Shown in pieces: positions 25,183 to 33,259 of a DNA stretch of 64,000 bases. The notes beneath the pieces were generated by a model that saw nothing but the letters and a program-made list of their open reading frames with translations, made no database searches and was not told the origin of the DNA. The position numbers and the translations under genes were made by a program. Within the stretch, counting starts at the first letter, position 1. Every line of letters begins with the position of its first letter. The stretch is from Streptomyces globosus (lineage in GTDB: Bacteria; Actinomycetota; Actinomycetes; Streptomycetales; Streptomycetaceae). The stretch is taken from the NCBI RefSeq assembly GCF_003325375.1, contig NZ_CP030862.1:5151501-5215500 (forward strand). Reading direction: 5' to 3'.

Positions 25183-26688
25183 TCAGCTCTGGCCGCCGGC
25201 CAGCTTCTCGCGGAGCGCGGCCAGGGCCTCGTCGGAGGCCAGGGCGCCCGAGGTCTCGTCCGACTCGGAGGAGTAGGAGCCACCCGAGATGCCCGCACCG
25301 GCGTTGCCGGCGGCCGGGGCGGCAGCACCCTCGGCAGCGGCGGCCTCGTCGGCCTCGCGGCTCTTGATGACCTGCGCCTGGTGCTGCTCGAAGCGGCTCT
25401 GCGCCTCGGCGTACTGGCGCTCCCACGTCTCGCGCTGGGTCTCGTAGCCCTCGAGCCAGTCGTTGGTCTCGGGGTCGAAGCCCTCGGGGTAGATGTAGTT
25501 GCCCTGGTCGTCGTAGGACGCGGCCATGCCGTACAGGGTCGGGTCGAACTCGACCGACGCCGGGTCGGCACCGAAGGACTCGTTGGCCTGCTTCAGGGAC
25601 AGCGAGATCCGGCGACGCTCGAGGTCGATGTCGATGACCTTGACGAAGATCTCGTCGTTGACCTGGACGACCTGCTCCGGGATCTCCACGTGGCGCTCGG
25701 CCAGCTCGGAGATGTGGACCAGGCCCTCGATGCCCTCGTCGACGCGGACGAACGCACCGAACGGAACCAGCTTGGTGACCTTGCCGGGGACGACCTGGCC
25801 GATCTGGTGGGTCCGGGCGAACTGCTGCCACGGGTCCTCCTGCGTCGCCTTCAGCGACAGGGAGACACGCTCGCGGTCCATGTCGACGTCGAGGACCTCG
25901 ACGGTGACTTCCTGGCCGACCTCGACAACCTCGGACGGGTGGTCGATGTGCTTCCAGGACAGCTCGGAGACGTGGACGAGGCCGTCGACGCCGCCCAGGT
26001 CCACGAAGGCACCGAAGTTGACGATCGAGGACACGACGCCGGAGCGGACCTGACCCTTCTGCAGGGTGGTGAGGAACGTCTGGCGGACCTCGGACTGGGT
26101 CTGCTCGAGCCAGGCACGGCGGGACAGGACCACGTTGTTGCGGTTCTTGTCCAGCTCGATGATCTTGGCCTCGAGCTCCTTGCCCACGTAGGGCTGGAGG
26201 TCGCGGACGCGGCGCATCTCGACCAGGGAGGCCGGGAGGAAGCCGCGGAGGCCGATGTCGAGGATGAGACCACCCTTGACGACCTCGATGACGGTACCGG
26301 TGACGATGCCGTCCTCTTCCTTGATCTTCTCGATGGTGCCCCAGGCACGCTCGTACTGGGCGCGCTTCTTCGAGAGGATCAGGCGGCCTTCCTTGTCCTC
26401 CTTCTGGAGGACCAGGGCCTCGATCTCGTCGCCGACCTTGACGACCTCGTTCGGGTCGACGTCGTGCTTGATCGAGAGCTCGCGGCTCGGGATGACGCCT
26501 TCGGTCTTGTAACCGATGTCGAGCAGGACCTCGTCCCGGTCGACCTTCACGATGACGCCGTCGACGATGTCGCCGTCGTTGAAGTACTTGATCGTCTCGT
26601 CGATCGCGGCGAGGAAGGCTTCCTCGTTACCGATGTCGTTGACCGCAACCTGCGGGGTGGTGGCGGTGGTCTCGGTGCTGCTCGTCAT
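25183..26688 (-). CDS. rpsA: 30S ribosomal protein S1
   Basis: S1 binds mRNA leaders and helps the 30S subunit to load structured messages. The 501-residue actinobacterial form has four S1 (OB-fold) domains: about residues 40-110, 125-195, 210-280 (GVVSSIVNFGAFVDLGGVDGLVHVSELSW) and 295-370 (VPGKVTKLVPFGAFVRVDEGIEGLVHISELA). A C-terminal charged, Ala/Gly-rich tail with ASYDDQGNYIYPEGFD follows. ATG 26688 begins MTSSTETT. The codons are highly biased, as expected for a highly expressed gene. It has a consensus-like promoter and a structured 190-base leader. A strong hairpin follows. Confidence 0.98.
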   Translation of the reverse strand: MTSSTETTATTPQVAVNDIGNEEAFLAAIDETIKYFNDGDIVDGVIVKVDRDEVLLDIGYKTEGVIPSRELSIKHDVDPNEVVKVGDEIEALVLQKEDKEGRLILSKKRAQYERAWGTIEKIKEEDGIVTGTVIEVVKGGLILDIGLRGFLPASLVEMRRVRDLQPYVGKELEAKIIELDKNRNNVVLSRRAWLEQTQSEVRQTFLTTLQKGQVRSGVVSSIVNFGAFVDLGGVDGLVHVSELSWKHIDHPSEVVEVGQEVTVEVLDVDMDRERVSLSLKATQEDPWQQFARTHQIGQVVPGKVTKLVPFGAFVRVDEGIEGLVHISELAERHVEIPEQVVQVNDEIFVKVIDIDLERRRISLSLKQANESFGADPASVEFDPTLYGMAASYDDQGNYIYPEGFDPETNDWLEGYETQRETWERQYAEAQSRFEQHQAQVIKSREADEAAAAEGAAAPAAGNAGAGISGGSYSSESDETSGALASDEALAALREKLAGGQS

Positions 26689-26694
26689 GTGGGA

Positions 26695-26748
26695 AAGGGC
26701 TCCGGTACGGACATTGAAGTCGTAGGTACTGCTACGCCGGGAGCCCTT
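26695..26748 (-). promoter_or_regulatory. rpsA leader stem that includes the SD sequence
   Basis: In the rpsA mRNA, AAGGGCTCC (26740-26748) and GGAGCCCTT (26695-26703) are perfect 9-nt complements. The 3' arm contains GGAG, the only SD-like sequence, 11 bases before the ATG. A second hairpin CGTAG-N6-CTACG (26721-26736) lies in the loop. When paired the SD would be hidden, which suggests autoregulation by S1 or another RNA-level control. Sequence pairing is seen; regulation is inferred. Confidence 0.55.
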
Positions 26749-26889
26749 ATCGGCATCTGCCGAAGAAGCCGGACAGCCAAGGAAGCCCGCAACCCGTGAA
26801 GGTGCAGGGCCTCGAGAACCGAGGGGACATCAACAGATGCAAGCGCAGCCTGCTAGGTCTGAGGAGCACAGGCTCGCAGCGCAACTTGT

Positions 26890-26918
26890 AGCATACGGGG
26901 GCGGCCGGACAGGGTCAA
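26890..26918 (-). promoter_or_regulatory. rpsA promoter (housekeeping type)
   Basis: TTGACC (26913-26918) and TATGCT (26890-26895) on the minus strand are separated by exactly 17 bases, a near-ideal HrdB-type promoter. Start of transcription near 26883 would give a leader of about 195 nt. Confidence 0.85.
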
Positions 26919-27031
26919 TGCGCGAACGGGCACACCCCGGGCGGATCACCGCACAGCAGGCACAATTCCTTGCCGGGCAGGCGCCGATGGCCTCCCCGCA
27001 TTCCTTTCCGCAGACTACGACGACGGGCCCC

Positions 27032-27898
27032 ATGAACCAAGAGGACTACGCCTCCGAACGCGCGTACGATATCGCGGCCGCGGAGGACGCCGAGGCCACC
27101 CGCCGCCACGCGGACGACGCCGAGAGCAGCCGGGCCAGCCGCGTGTGGTGGGACCGCAACGCGGACGAGTACCAGAGCGAGCACGGCGCGTTCCTCGGCG
27201 ACGACCGCTTCGTGTGGGGCCCCGAGGGCCTGGACGAGGCGGACGCCGGGCTGCTCGGCCCGGCCGCCTCCCTCGCCGGCAAGGACGTCCTGGAGATCGG
27301 CGCCGGCGCCGCCCAGTGCTCGCGCTGGCTCGCCGCGCAGGGCGCCCGTCCGGTCGCCCTGGACCTGTCGCACCGCCAGCTCCAGCACGCCCTGCGCATC
27401 GACGGCGGCGCGGTCCCCCTCGTCGAGGCGGACGCGGGCCGGCTGCCCTTCCGCGACGGCTCCTTCGACCTGGCCTGCTCCGCGTACGGGGCGGTGCCCT
27501 TCGTCGCCGACCCGGTGAACGTGATGCGCGAGGTCCACCGCGTCCTGCGGCCCGGCGGCCGCTGGGTCTTCTCCGTCACCCACCCGATCCGCTGGGCGTT
27601 CCCCGACGAGCCGGGCCCCGAGGGCCTGTCCGTGTCCGCCTCGTACTTCGACCGGACCCCGTACGTCGAACAGGACGAGCAGGGGCGCGCGGTGTACGTG
27701 GAGCACCACCGGACCCTCGGCGACCGGGTCCGGGACGTCGTCGCCGGCGGGTTCCGGCTGGTCGACCTGGTGGAGCCGGAGTGGCCGGACTGGAACGTGC
27801 AGGAGTGGGGCGGCTGGTCGCCCCTGCGCGGGCACCTCATCCCCGGCACCGCGGTCTTCGTGTGCGAGCGGGACGACGCCGCCCGGGGCGGGGCCTGA
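27032..27898 (+). CDS. Class I SAM-dependent methyltransferase
   Basis: A 288-residue Rossmann-fold methyltransferase: motif I VLEIGAGAAQCSRWLAAQG, VALDLSHRQL (acidic end of strand 2), VEADAGRLPFRDGSFDLACSAYG (motifs II/III), then VHRVLRPGGRWVFSVTHP. It matches the Methyltransf_11 group. The ATG at 27032 (MNQEDYASERAYD) is chosen because a family-like acidic N-terminus starts there. The substrate is unknown; family members act on quinones, small metabolites or antibiotics. It is 3 bases from hrpB and probably cotranscribed. Confidence 0.88.
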   Translation: MNQEDYASERAYDIAAAEDAEATRRHADDAESSRASRVWWDRNADEYQSEHGAFLGDDRFVWGPEGLDEADAGLLGPAASLAGKDVLEIGAGAAQCSRWLAAQGARPVALDLSHRQLQHALRIDGGAVPLVEADAGRLPFRDGSFDLACSAYGAVPFVADPVNVMREVHRVLRPGGRWVFSVTHPIRWAFPDEPGPEGLSVSASYFDRTPYVEQDEQGRAVYVEHHRTLGDRVRDVVAGGFRLVDLVEPEWPDWNVQEWGGWSPLRGHLIPGTAVFVCERDDAARGGA

Positions 27899-27901
27899 GC
27901 C

Positions 27902-30496
27902 GTGCCCGTGCGCACCGCCGCCCTCGACGCCCTGCCCGTGCGCGGGGCCGTGCCCGCGCTGCTGTCCGCCCTGGACGGCCACGGCACGACCGTGCTGTGC
28001 GCCCCGCCGGGCACCGGCAAGACCACCCTGGTCCCGCTGGTCCTGGCCGGGCTGGTCGGCGACGGGCCGCCGCGCCGGGTCGTGGTCGCCGAGCCGCGGC
28101 GGATCGCCGCCAGGGCGGCGGCGCGCCGGATGGCGTGGCTGCTGGGCGAGGAGGCCGGCGGCTCCGTCGGGTTCACGGTGCGCGGGGAGCGGGTGGCCGG
28201 CCCCGGCACGCGCGTCGAGGTCGTCACGACCGGTGTGCTGCTCCAGCGCCTGCAGCGGGACCAGGAGCTGGCCGGCGTGGACGCCGTCGTCCTCGACGAG
28301 TGCCACGAGAGGCACCTGGACGCCGACACCGCCGCCGCGTTCCTGCTGGACGTGCGGGAGGCGCTGCGGCCGGGGCTGCGGCTCGTCGCCGCGTCCGCGA
28401 CGACCGACGCGGAGGGCTGGGCACGGCTGCTCGGCGGCGCCCCGGTGGTGCGCGCGGAGGGGGTCTCGTATCCGGTGGAGACGGTGTGGGCCCCGCCGGC
28501 CCGGCCGGTGCGCCCGCCGCACGGCATGCGGGTGGACCCGGCGCAGCTGGCGCACGTCGCGGCGGTGGTGCGGCGGGCGCTCGCGGAGCGCGACGGGGAC
28601 GTGCTGTGCTTCCTGCCGGGCGTCGGGGAGATCGCCCGGGTGGCCGGGCTGCTCGGCGGCGCAGGGGCGGAGGTCCTCCAGGTGCACGGGCGGGCGCCGG
28701 CGGCGGTGCAGGACGCGGTGCTGGCGCCGCGGACCGGCGGCGGCCGGCGGGTGGTCCTCGCGACGTCGGTCGCGGAGTCGAGCCTGACGGTGCCGGGGGT
28801 CCGCGTGGTCGTGGACTCCGGGCTGGCGCGCGAGCCGCGCACGGACCACGCCCGCGGGCTGGGCGCGCTGGCGACCGTACGGGCCTCCCGGGCGGCGGCC
28901 CGGCAGCGGGCCGGGCGGGCCGGCCGGGAGGCGCCGGGCACGGTGTACCGGTGCTGGTCGGAGGCGGAGCACGGGCTGCTGCCGGCGTTCCCGGCGCCGG
29001 AGATCCGGCTGGCGGACCTGGCGGGGTTCGCGCTGCAAGCGGCCTGCTGGGGCGATCCCGACGCGTCCGGGCTGGCGCTGCTGGACCGGCCGCCGGCCGG
29101 GGCGATGGCCGCCGCGCGGGCGGTGCTGGCGTCGGTCGGCGCGGTGGACGGCGCGGGCCGGGCCACCCCGCGCGGGAAGCGCATGGCCCGCCTCGGCCTG
29201 CACCCGCGGCTGGCCCGCGCCCTGGTGGACGGCCCGGCGGCGGCCGGCACCGCCGGGCCGGAGGCGGTGCGGCGGGTCGCCGAGGTGGTGGCGCTGCTGA
29301 GCGAGGAGCCTCCGCGGGAGTACGGGGACGACCTGGTGGCGGCGTGGCGGAGGGCCGCCGCGGGCGGCGATGCCTACGCGGCGCGGTGGCGTGCCGAGGC
29401 GAGGCGGCTGGCCTCGCTCGCCGCAGCGGAGCCCTCCGCGGCGAGCGGGGGCCGCACGGACGGCGGCGGGCGCGGTGCGGACCGCGGTGCGGACCGCGGG
29501 CAGGGCGGGGACGACCGGCTCGCCGGACTCGTCGTCGCGCTGGCGTTCCCCGAGCGGGTGGCCCGCAGGCAGGGGCCGGGCCGGTTCCTGATGGCGTCCG
29601 GCACGCGCGCCGCCCTGCCCGAGGGCTCCCGCCTCGCCTCGGCCGGCGACTGGCTGGCCGTGGCGGTCGCCGACCGGTCCGCCGGCTCCGCGGACGCCCG
29701 CCTCCGGCTGGCCGCGCCGCTGGACGGGGACACGGCCCTGGCTGCCGCCGAGCACCTGCTGGTGTCGGCGCAGGAGGTGCACTGGGAGGAAGGGGACGTC
29801 GTCGCCCGCGCCGTCGAACGGCTCGGCGCGATCGCCCTCGCCGAACGCCCCCTGACCGCGCCGGACCCGGCCCTGCTGCGCGCCGCGCTGCTCCGGGGCC
29901 TGGCGGAGGAGGGCCCGGCCGGGCTGCTGCGCTGGTCGAAGGAGGCGGCGGCGCTGCGCGAGCGCCTGTCCTTCCTGCACCGCACGCCGGGCGGGGACTG
30001 GCCGGACGTGTCGGACGCGGCCCTGACCGCGCGTGCGGAGGACTGGCTGGAGCCGGAGCTGTCGCGGGCCCGCCGCCGCGCGGACCTGGCCCGCATCGAC
30101 GCCGGCCGGGCGCTGGCGCGCCTGCTGCCGTGGGCGTCCGGCGAGGCGGCCCGACTGGACGAGCTGGCGCCGGAGCGGATCGAGGTGCCGAGCGGCTCCC
30201 GGATCCGCGTGGACTACTCGGGGGAGCAGCCGGTGCTCGCGGTGAAGCTCCAGGAGCTGTTCGGGCTGGCCGAGACGCCGCGCGTCGGGGGCGTGCCCGG
30301 GGTGCCCGTCCTGGTGCACCTGCTGTCACCGGCGGGGCGGCCCGCGGCGGTCACCGCCGACCTGGCCTCCTTCTGGCGCAGCGGCTACCGGGCGGTCCGG
30401 GCCGAGCTGCGCGGCCGCTACCCCAAGCACCCCTGGCCGGAGGACCCGGCGACGGCGGAGCCGACGCGGCACACCAGCGCCCGCCTCAGGCGGTGA
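27902..30496 (+). CDS. hrpB: ATP-dependent helicase HrpB
   Basis: This 864-residue DEAH-box helicase begins GTG at 27902. Motif I is CAPPGTGKTTLVPLVLAG, motif II LDECHERHLDADTAAA, motif III SATTDAEGWARL, and LATSVAESSLTVPGV with QRAGRAGREAPGTVYR form motifs V and VI. The HrpB-specific C-terminus is present (RIRVDYSGEQPVLAVKLQELFGL, then PRVGGVPGVPVLVHLLSPAGRP, FWRSGY). A Gly/Arg/Asp linker with direct repeats of ADRGADRG lies near residue 520. HrpB is a conserved RNA-helicase-like protein of unclear role. The 3' end overlaps the DUF3068 gene by 11 bases. Confidence 0.95.
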   Translation: MPVRTAALDALPVRGAVPALLSALDGHGTTVLCAPPGTGKTTLVPLVLAGLVGDGPPRRVVVAEPRRIAARAAARRMAWLLGEEAGGSVGFTVRGERVAGPGTRVEVVTTGVLLQRLQRDQELAGVDAVVLDECHERHLDADTAAAFLLDVREALRPGLRLVAASATTDAEGWARLLGGAPVVRAEGVSYPVETVWAPPARPVRPPHGMRVDPAQLAHVAAVVRRALAERDGDVLCFLPGVGEIARVAGLLGGAGAEVLQVHGRAPAAVQDAVLAPRTGGGRRVVLATSVAESSLTVPGVRVVVDSGLAREPRTDHARGLGALATVRASRAAARQRAGRAGREAPGTVYRCWSEAEHGLLPAFPAPEIRLADLAGFALQAACWGDPDASGLALLDRPPAGAMAAARAVLASVGAVDGAGRATPRGKRMARLGLHPRLARALVDGPAAAGTAGPEAVRRVAEVVALLSEEPPREYGDDLVAAWRRAAAGGDAYAARWRAEARRLASLAAAEPSAASGGRTDGGGRGADRGADRGQGGDDRLAGLVVALAFPERVARRQGPGRFLMASGTRAALPEGSRLASAGDWLAVAVADRSAGSADARLRLAAPLDGDTALAAAEHLLVSAQEVHWEEGDVVARAVERLGAIALAERPLTAPDPALLRAALLRGLAEEGPAGLLRWSKEAAALRERLSFLHRTPGGDWPDVSDAALTARAEDWLEPELSRARRRADLARIDAGRALARLLPWASGEAARLDELAPERIEVPSGSRIRVDYSGEQPVLAVKLQELFGLAETPRVGGVPGVPVLVHLLSPAGRPAAVTADLASFWRSGYRAVRAELRGRYPKHPWPEDPATAEPTRHTSARLRR

Positions 30497-31445
30497 CCCG
30501 CCGCGTCCGCGCCTCCCGCCACAGCGCCGCCGCGAAGAGCAGCAGCCCGGCGGCGGCGAGGCCCGCGGGGGCGTAGGTGCGCAGGGCGAGGACCTTCAGC
30601 CGGTTCGCGGCGACGAGGGCGACGGTGTGCCGGCTGTAGTCCTCGCGCATCCTGACGTGCCCGGCGAAGACGGTGAGCCGGCCCTCGGGGGCGCCGGAGG
30701 CGATGCCGCCGCGCATCTCCTGCTCGATGGCCTGCTCGGCGTTGACGGGCGCCCCGGTGACCGGGTCCACCCAGAACATCGCCTTGGCCCGGTACCAGAG
30801 GGAGGTCCCGGTGGTCTGCTCGAAGGTCGCCGGGTCGATGCCCTCGATCGGCATCTTCTTGGGCAGGGGGACCTTCGTCCAGGGCACGGTCTGCTCGTAG
30901 TAGTGGACGTCCAGGCCGCGGAAGGTCCGCGGGCCGAGGTAGTGGGCGGGCGAGGAGGTGCGCGTCTGCGCGTCGAAGTACAGGTGGTCGCTGGGCTGGG
31001 CGGCGAACGGCCACTTGAACTCGATGCCCTCGCGGCGCACGGGGTCCCCGTCGACGGACTCCCCCGCGGTGTGCACCGGCTCCTGGGTGTGGGCGTCGAA
31101 GACGTACCGCTCAGGGATCTGCGAGACCATGCGGCCGTCGGGGCCGGCGATGTGGGTGAGGGTGTCCCACACGACGACGTCGCGGCCCGTCTCGGCCGAC
31201 GCGCGCCGGGCCGCCTCCACGTCGCCCTTGAGGGTCTGGACGATCGTGACCTTGTCGACCTTCCTCGGCTGCATGCCGCCTGTGTAGTCGAGGAGGGTCG
31301 CGTCGCGGGCCTCCAGGACGACCGCCTGGTACTGGCCCGGGGGGATCCGGGCGAGGCGGGGGTACGCGTACCAGCGCAGCAGCGGCGCGAGGGCCGCGCA
31401 GAACACGGCGAGGGCGAGGAGGGCCAGGCCCGCGCGGCTCCGCAT
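30486..31445 (-). CDS. DUF3068 domain-containing membrane protein
   Basis: This 319-residue protein has an N-terminal membrane helix (about 4-22) and a C-terminal one (about 290-310) before RTRRVTA. The long segment between lies outside: RIPPGQYQAVVLEARDATLLDY, VTIVQTLKGDVEA, WDTLTHIAGPDG, RREGIEFKWPFAAQPSDHLYFDAQTR, and VNAEQAIEQEMRGG. This is the actinobacterial DUF3068 (PorA-like) architecture. In Corynebacterineae a related protein is a porin-associated factor; here the role is unknown. ATG 31445 lies 11 bases after the stop of a 47-residue membrane gene, implying one operon with it and probably with the transglycosylase. Confidence 0.85.
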   Translation of the reverse strand: MRSRAGLALLALAVFCAALAPLLRWYAYPRLARIPPGQYQAVVLEARDATLLDYTGGMQPRKVDKVTIVQTLKGDVEAARRASAETGRDVVVWDTLTHIAGPDGRMVSQIPERYVFDAHTQEPVHTAGESVDGDPVRREGIEFKWPFAAQPSDHLYFDAQTRTSSPAHYLGPRTFRGLDVHYYEQTVPWTKVPLPKKMPIEGIDPATFEQTTGTSLWYRAKAMFWVDPVTGAPVNAEQAIEQEMRGGIASGAPEGRLTVFAGHVRMREDYSRHTVALVAANRLKVLALRTYAPAGLAAAGLLLFAAALWREARTRRVTA

Positions 31446-31456
31446 GCCCGGCCCTC

Positions 31457-31600
31457 TCACGGCTGCCCCGGCGCGGGGGGCGGGCTCGTGAGGAGGGGGT
31501 GCGGGGAGGTCCGGCCCCCGGGGGTGCCGAGGGCCGTGACGGCGAGGACGAGGGCGGCCGCGGCGGCGAGGCCGACGGCGGCGGCGAGGAGGGCGCGCAT
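31457..31600 (-). CDS. 47-residue membrane protein (SPW_0924-like)
   Basis: The frame from ATG 31600 encodes MRALLAAAVGLAAAAALVL, a single membrane helix, then a Pro/Ser-rich tail of 25 residues ending APGQP. A GGAGG ribosome site lies 8 bases upstream. The pattern fits a short Streptomyces family I remember as SPW_0924, found beside such genes; the family name is recollection. It sits 84 bases downstream of the transglycosylase and 11 bases upstream of the DUF3068 start. Confidence 0.65.
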   Translation of the reverse strand: MRALLAAAVGLAAAAALVLAVTALGTPGGRTSPHPLLTSPPPAPGQP

Positions 31601-31684
31601 GCCGGGCCTCCGGGATCTGATGGGGTGTCAAAACGGGGGCACCGTAGCAACGCGGGCACGGGATGGGAACCGCCGGGCGGCCTC

Positions 31685-32986
31685 CTAACGGGCCGACGCC
31701 GCGCCCGTGCTGCGGCTCGGGCCGGCCCCGGGCTTGGCGGAGGAGGTGGGCGTCGGCCTCGGGCTCGGGGCGGCGGTGGGCTTCGGAGCCGGCGTCGCAC
31801 TCGGCTTCGGCGACGGCGTTGGCGTAGGGCTCGGGGTGGGGGTGGGGGTGGGGCTCGGCGTCGGCTTTGTGCTCGGCGTGGGGGTCGGCGTCGGGCTCGG
31901 GGTGGGCGACGGCTTCGGGGTCGGAGTGGGCGTCGGCTCGGGTGTCGGCGTGGGCGTCGGCTCGGGTGTCGGCGTGGGCGTCGGGCTCGGCTTCGGCGTG
32001 GGCGACGGTGTGGGCGACGGCGTCGGCGTCGGCTTCGGTCCTGCGGGGGCCGGTCCCGCGCCTGCTCCCCCGGCGTCGGGGACCTCGTACGCGCCGCCCA
32101 GGTAGTACGCGTACCAGGACCGCACCGTCCGCAGGTACGCCCCGGAGTGGTTGTACGACAGCACGGCCCGGTCGAGGTCGGCCGGCACCCGCAGGTCCCG
32201 GCTGCCCGCGCAGAGGTAGCGCCCGGCGGCGAGGGCGGCGTCGTGGATGTTGTTCGGGTTGCGGCGGCCGTCGCCGTCGGCGTCCTGGCCCCACGCCGCC
32301 CAGGTGGACGGGATGAACTGCATGGGGCCGACCGCGCGGTCGTGGACGGTGTCGCCGTCGTACGCGCCGCCGTCGGTGTCCGGGATGTCCGCGAAGCCGT
32401 TGCCGTCGAGGACGGGTCCGAGGATCGGCCGCAGCGTGGTGCCCGCGGCGTCGACGCGGCCGCCGCCGGCCTGGCCCGACTCGACCTTGCCGATCGCGGC
32501 GAGCAGCTGCCAGCGCAGTCCGCACCCGGGGTCGGTCCGCCCGACCCGCTGCTCGGCCCGCTGGTACGCGGCGAGCACCGTCGCCGGAATGCCCTGCGCC
32601 CCGGACCGCCCGCCCAGGGCGACGGGCCCGCCGCCCTGCCCGCCGCCGGCACCGGCATGCTCGTCCGCGGGCTGCCGTACGGGCGGCGCCTCCGGCGCGG
32701 GTGCCGGTACCGCGCCGGGCCGGGCAGCCGGCGGCGGCAGCTCGCGGAGGTAGGCGCCGTCCCCGCCGCCCCCCGTACCGGCCGGCGGGAACGGCGCGGC
32801 CGTGGTGGAGCCCGCACCGGCGGCCGCGATGCCGCGGACGGGCCCCTGCGAGGCGGTCAGGGCCGCGGCGACGAGCGCGCACGCGGCGACCGCGGCCGCT
32901 CCCCTGCGCAGCCCGCCTCCCGCGGTGCGCTCGCCCGCCCGCGGAGCCGCCGGAGCCGGTATCCGAGCCGCCGACCGATCCGACAT
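31685..32986 (-). CDS. Secreted lytic transglycosylase with Pro/Thr-rich tail
   Basis: A 433-residue secreted murein lytic transglycosylase. A signal-type helix covers about residues 25-45 (GAAAVAACALVAAALTA). The catalytic domain includes LLAAIGKVESGQAGGGRV with the general-acid Glu, RPILGPVLDGNGFADIPDTDGG, AVGPMQFIPSTWAAWGQDADGDG and NNIHDAALAAGRYLC. This is the MltB-like group that cuts the glycan strand to 1,6-anhydro-muropeptides. The last 120 residues are a Pro/Thr/Ser repeat (31745-32038) that probably spans or binds wall. ATG 32986 is chosen over 33013 because GAGGGGGGA precedes it. Confidence 0.9.
   Translation of the reverse strand: MSDRSAARIPAPAAPRAGERTAGGGLRRGAAAVAACALVAAALTASQGPVRGIAAAGAGSTTAAPFPPAGTGGGGDGAYLRELPPPAARPGAVPAPAPEAPPVRQPADEHAGAGGGQGGGPVALGGRSGAQGIPATVLAAYQRAEQRVGRTDPGCGLRWQLLAAIGKVESGQAGGGRVDAAGTTLRPILGPVLDGNGFADIPDTDGGAYDGDTVHDRAVGPMQFIPSTWAAWGQDADGDGRRNPNNIHDAALAAGRYLCAGSRDLRVPADLDRAVLSYNHSGAYLRTVRSWYAYYLGGAYEVPDAGGAGAGPAPAGPKPTPTPSPTPSPTPKPSPTPTPTPEPTPTPTPEPTPTPTPKPSPTPSPTPTPTPSTKPTPSPTPTPTPSPTPTPSPKPSATPAPKPTAAPSPRPTPTSSAKPGAGPSRSTGAASAR
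31745..32038 (-). repeat. Pro-Thr-rich coding repeat in the transglycosylase tail
   Basis: About 98 residues made of PTP/SPTP/KPSP/EPTP units, giving short tandem DNA repeats of GGCGTGGG/GGGGTGGG type on the plus strand. Such tracts vary in length between strains by slippage and likely form an extended, O-mannosylated wall spacer. Glycosylation is inference. Confidence 0.85.
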
Positions 32987-33146
32987 GAGCCGGTCCCCCC
33001 TCGTCCTCGACATCGGCGTGACCGTACGTCAACTCCCGTCACGGCAAACGCGCCTGCGCTCGGGTTTCACCATTTCCCCACGCCGTCTGCGGGTCGCGCA
33101 TACTGTCCGGACCCGATCGTGAGCATTGGCCCGAAGTAAAGAAAAA

Positions 33147-33161
33147 GTCACTGCGCGTGAC
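33147..33161. promoter_or_regulatory. BldD-like palindrome
   Basis: GTCAC (33147-33151) and GTGAC (33157-33161) with a 5-base spacer give the TnAC...GTnA arms of the BldD box I remember (nTnACnCwGnGTnAn); the centre is GCG in place of CWG. It lies in the divergent region between the transglycosylase and the DUF4184 gene. Confidence 0.4.
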
Positions 33162-33259
33162 GTGTGATGCCTCGGCCCCGCGCGCATCGGCCCGGCCGAC
33201 CCGGCCGCATCCCCACCCGGCCTGCCGGGAACCGGTCAGAACAACCAGCAAGAGGTGCC

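Larger units (their letters stand above)
26689..27031. other. Divergent rpsA/methyltransferase intergenic region
   Basis: This 343-base stretch holds the rpsA promoter (26890-26918) and leader (26689 to about 26883) on the minus strand. A 28-codon Cys-containing frame (26915-27001, minus) overlaps the promoter upstream side. I see no clear promoter for the methyltransferase and no other gene. Confidence 0.6.

Noticed and set aside
31707..32105. Plus-strand Gly-Val-Leu repeat frame resembling a secreted repeat protein
   Set aside because: It is the complement of the Pro/Thr codons of the transglycosylase tail, which has a signal peptide and catalytic motifs.
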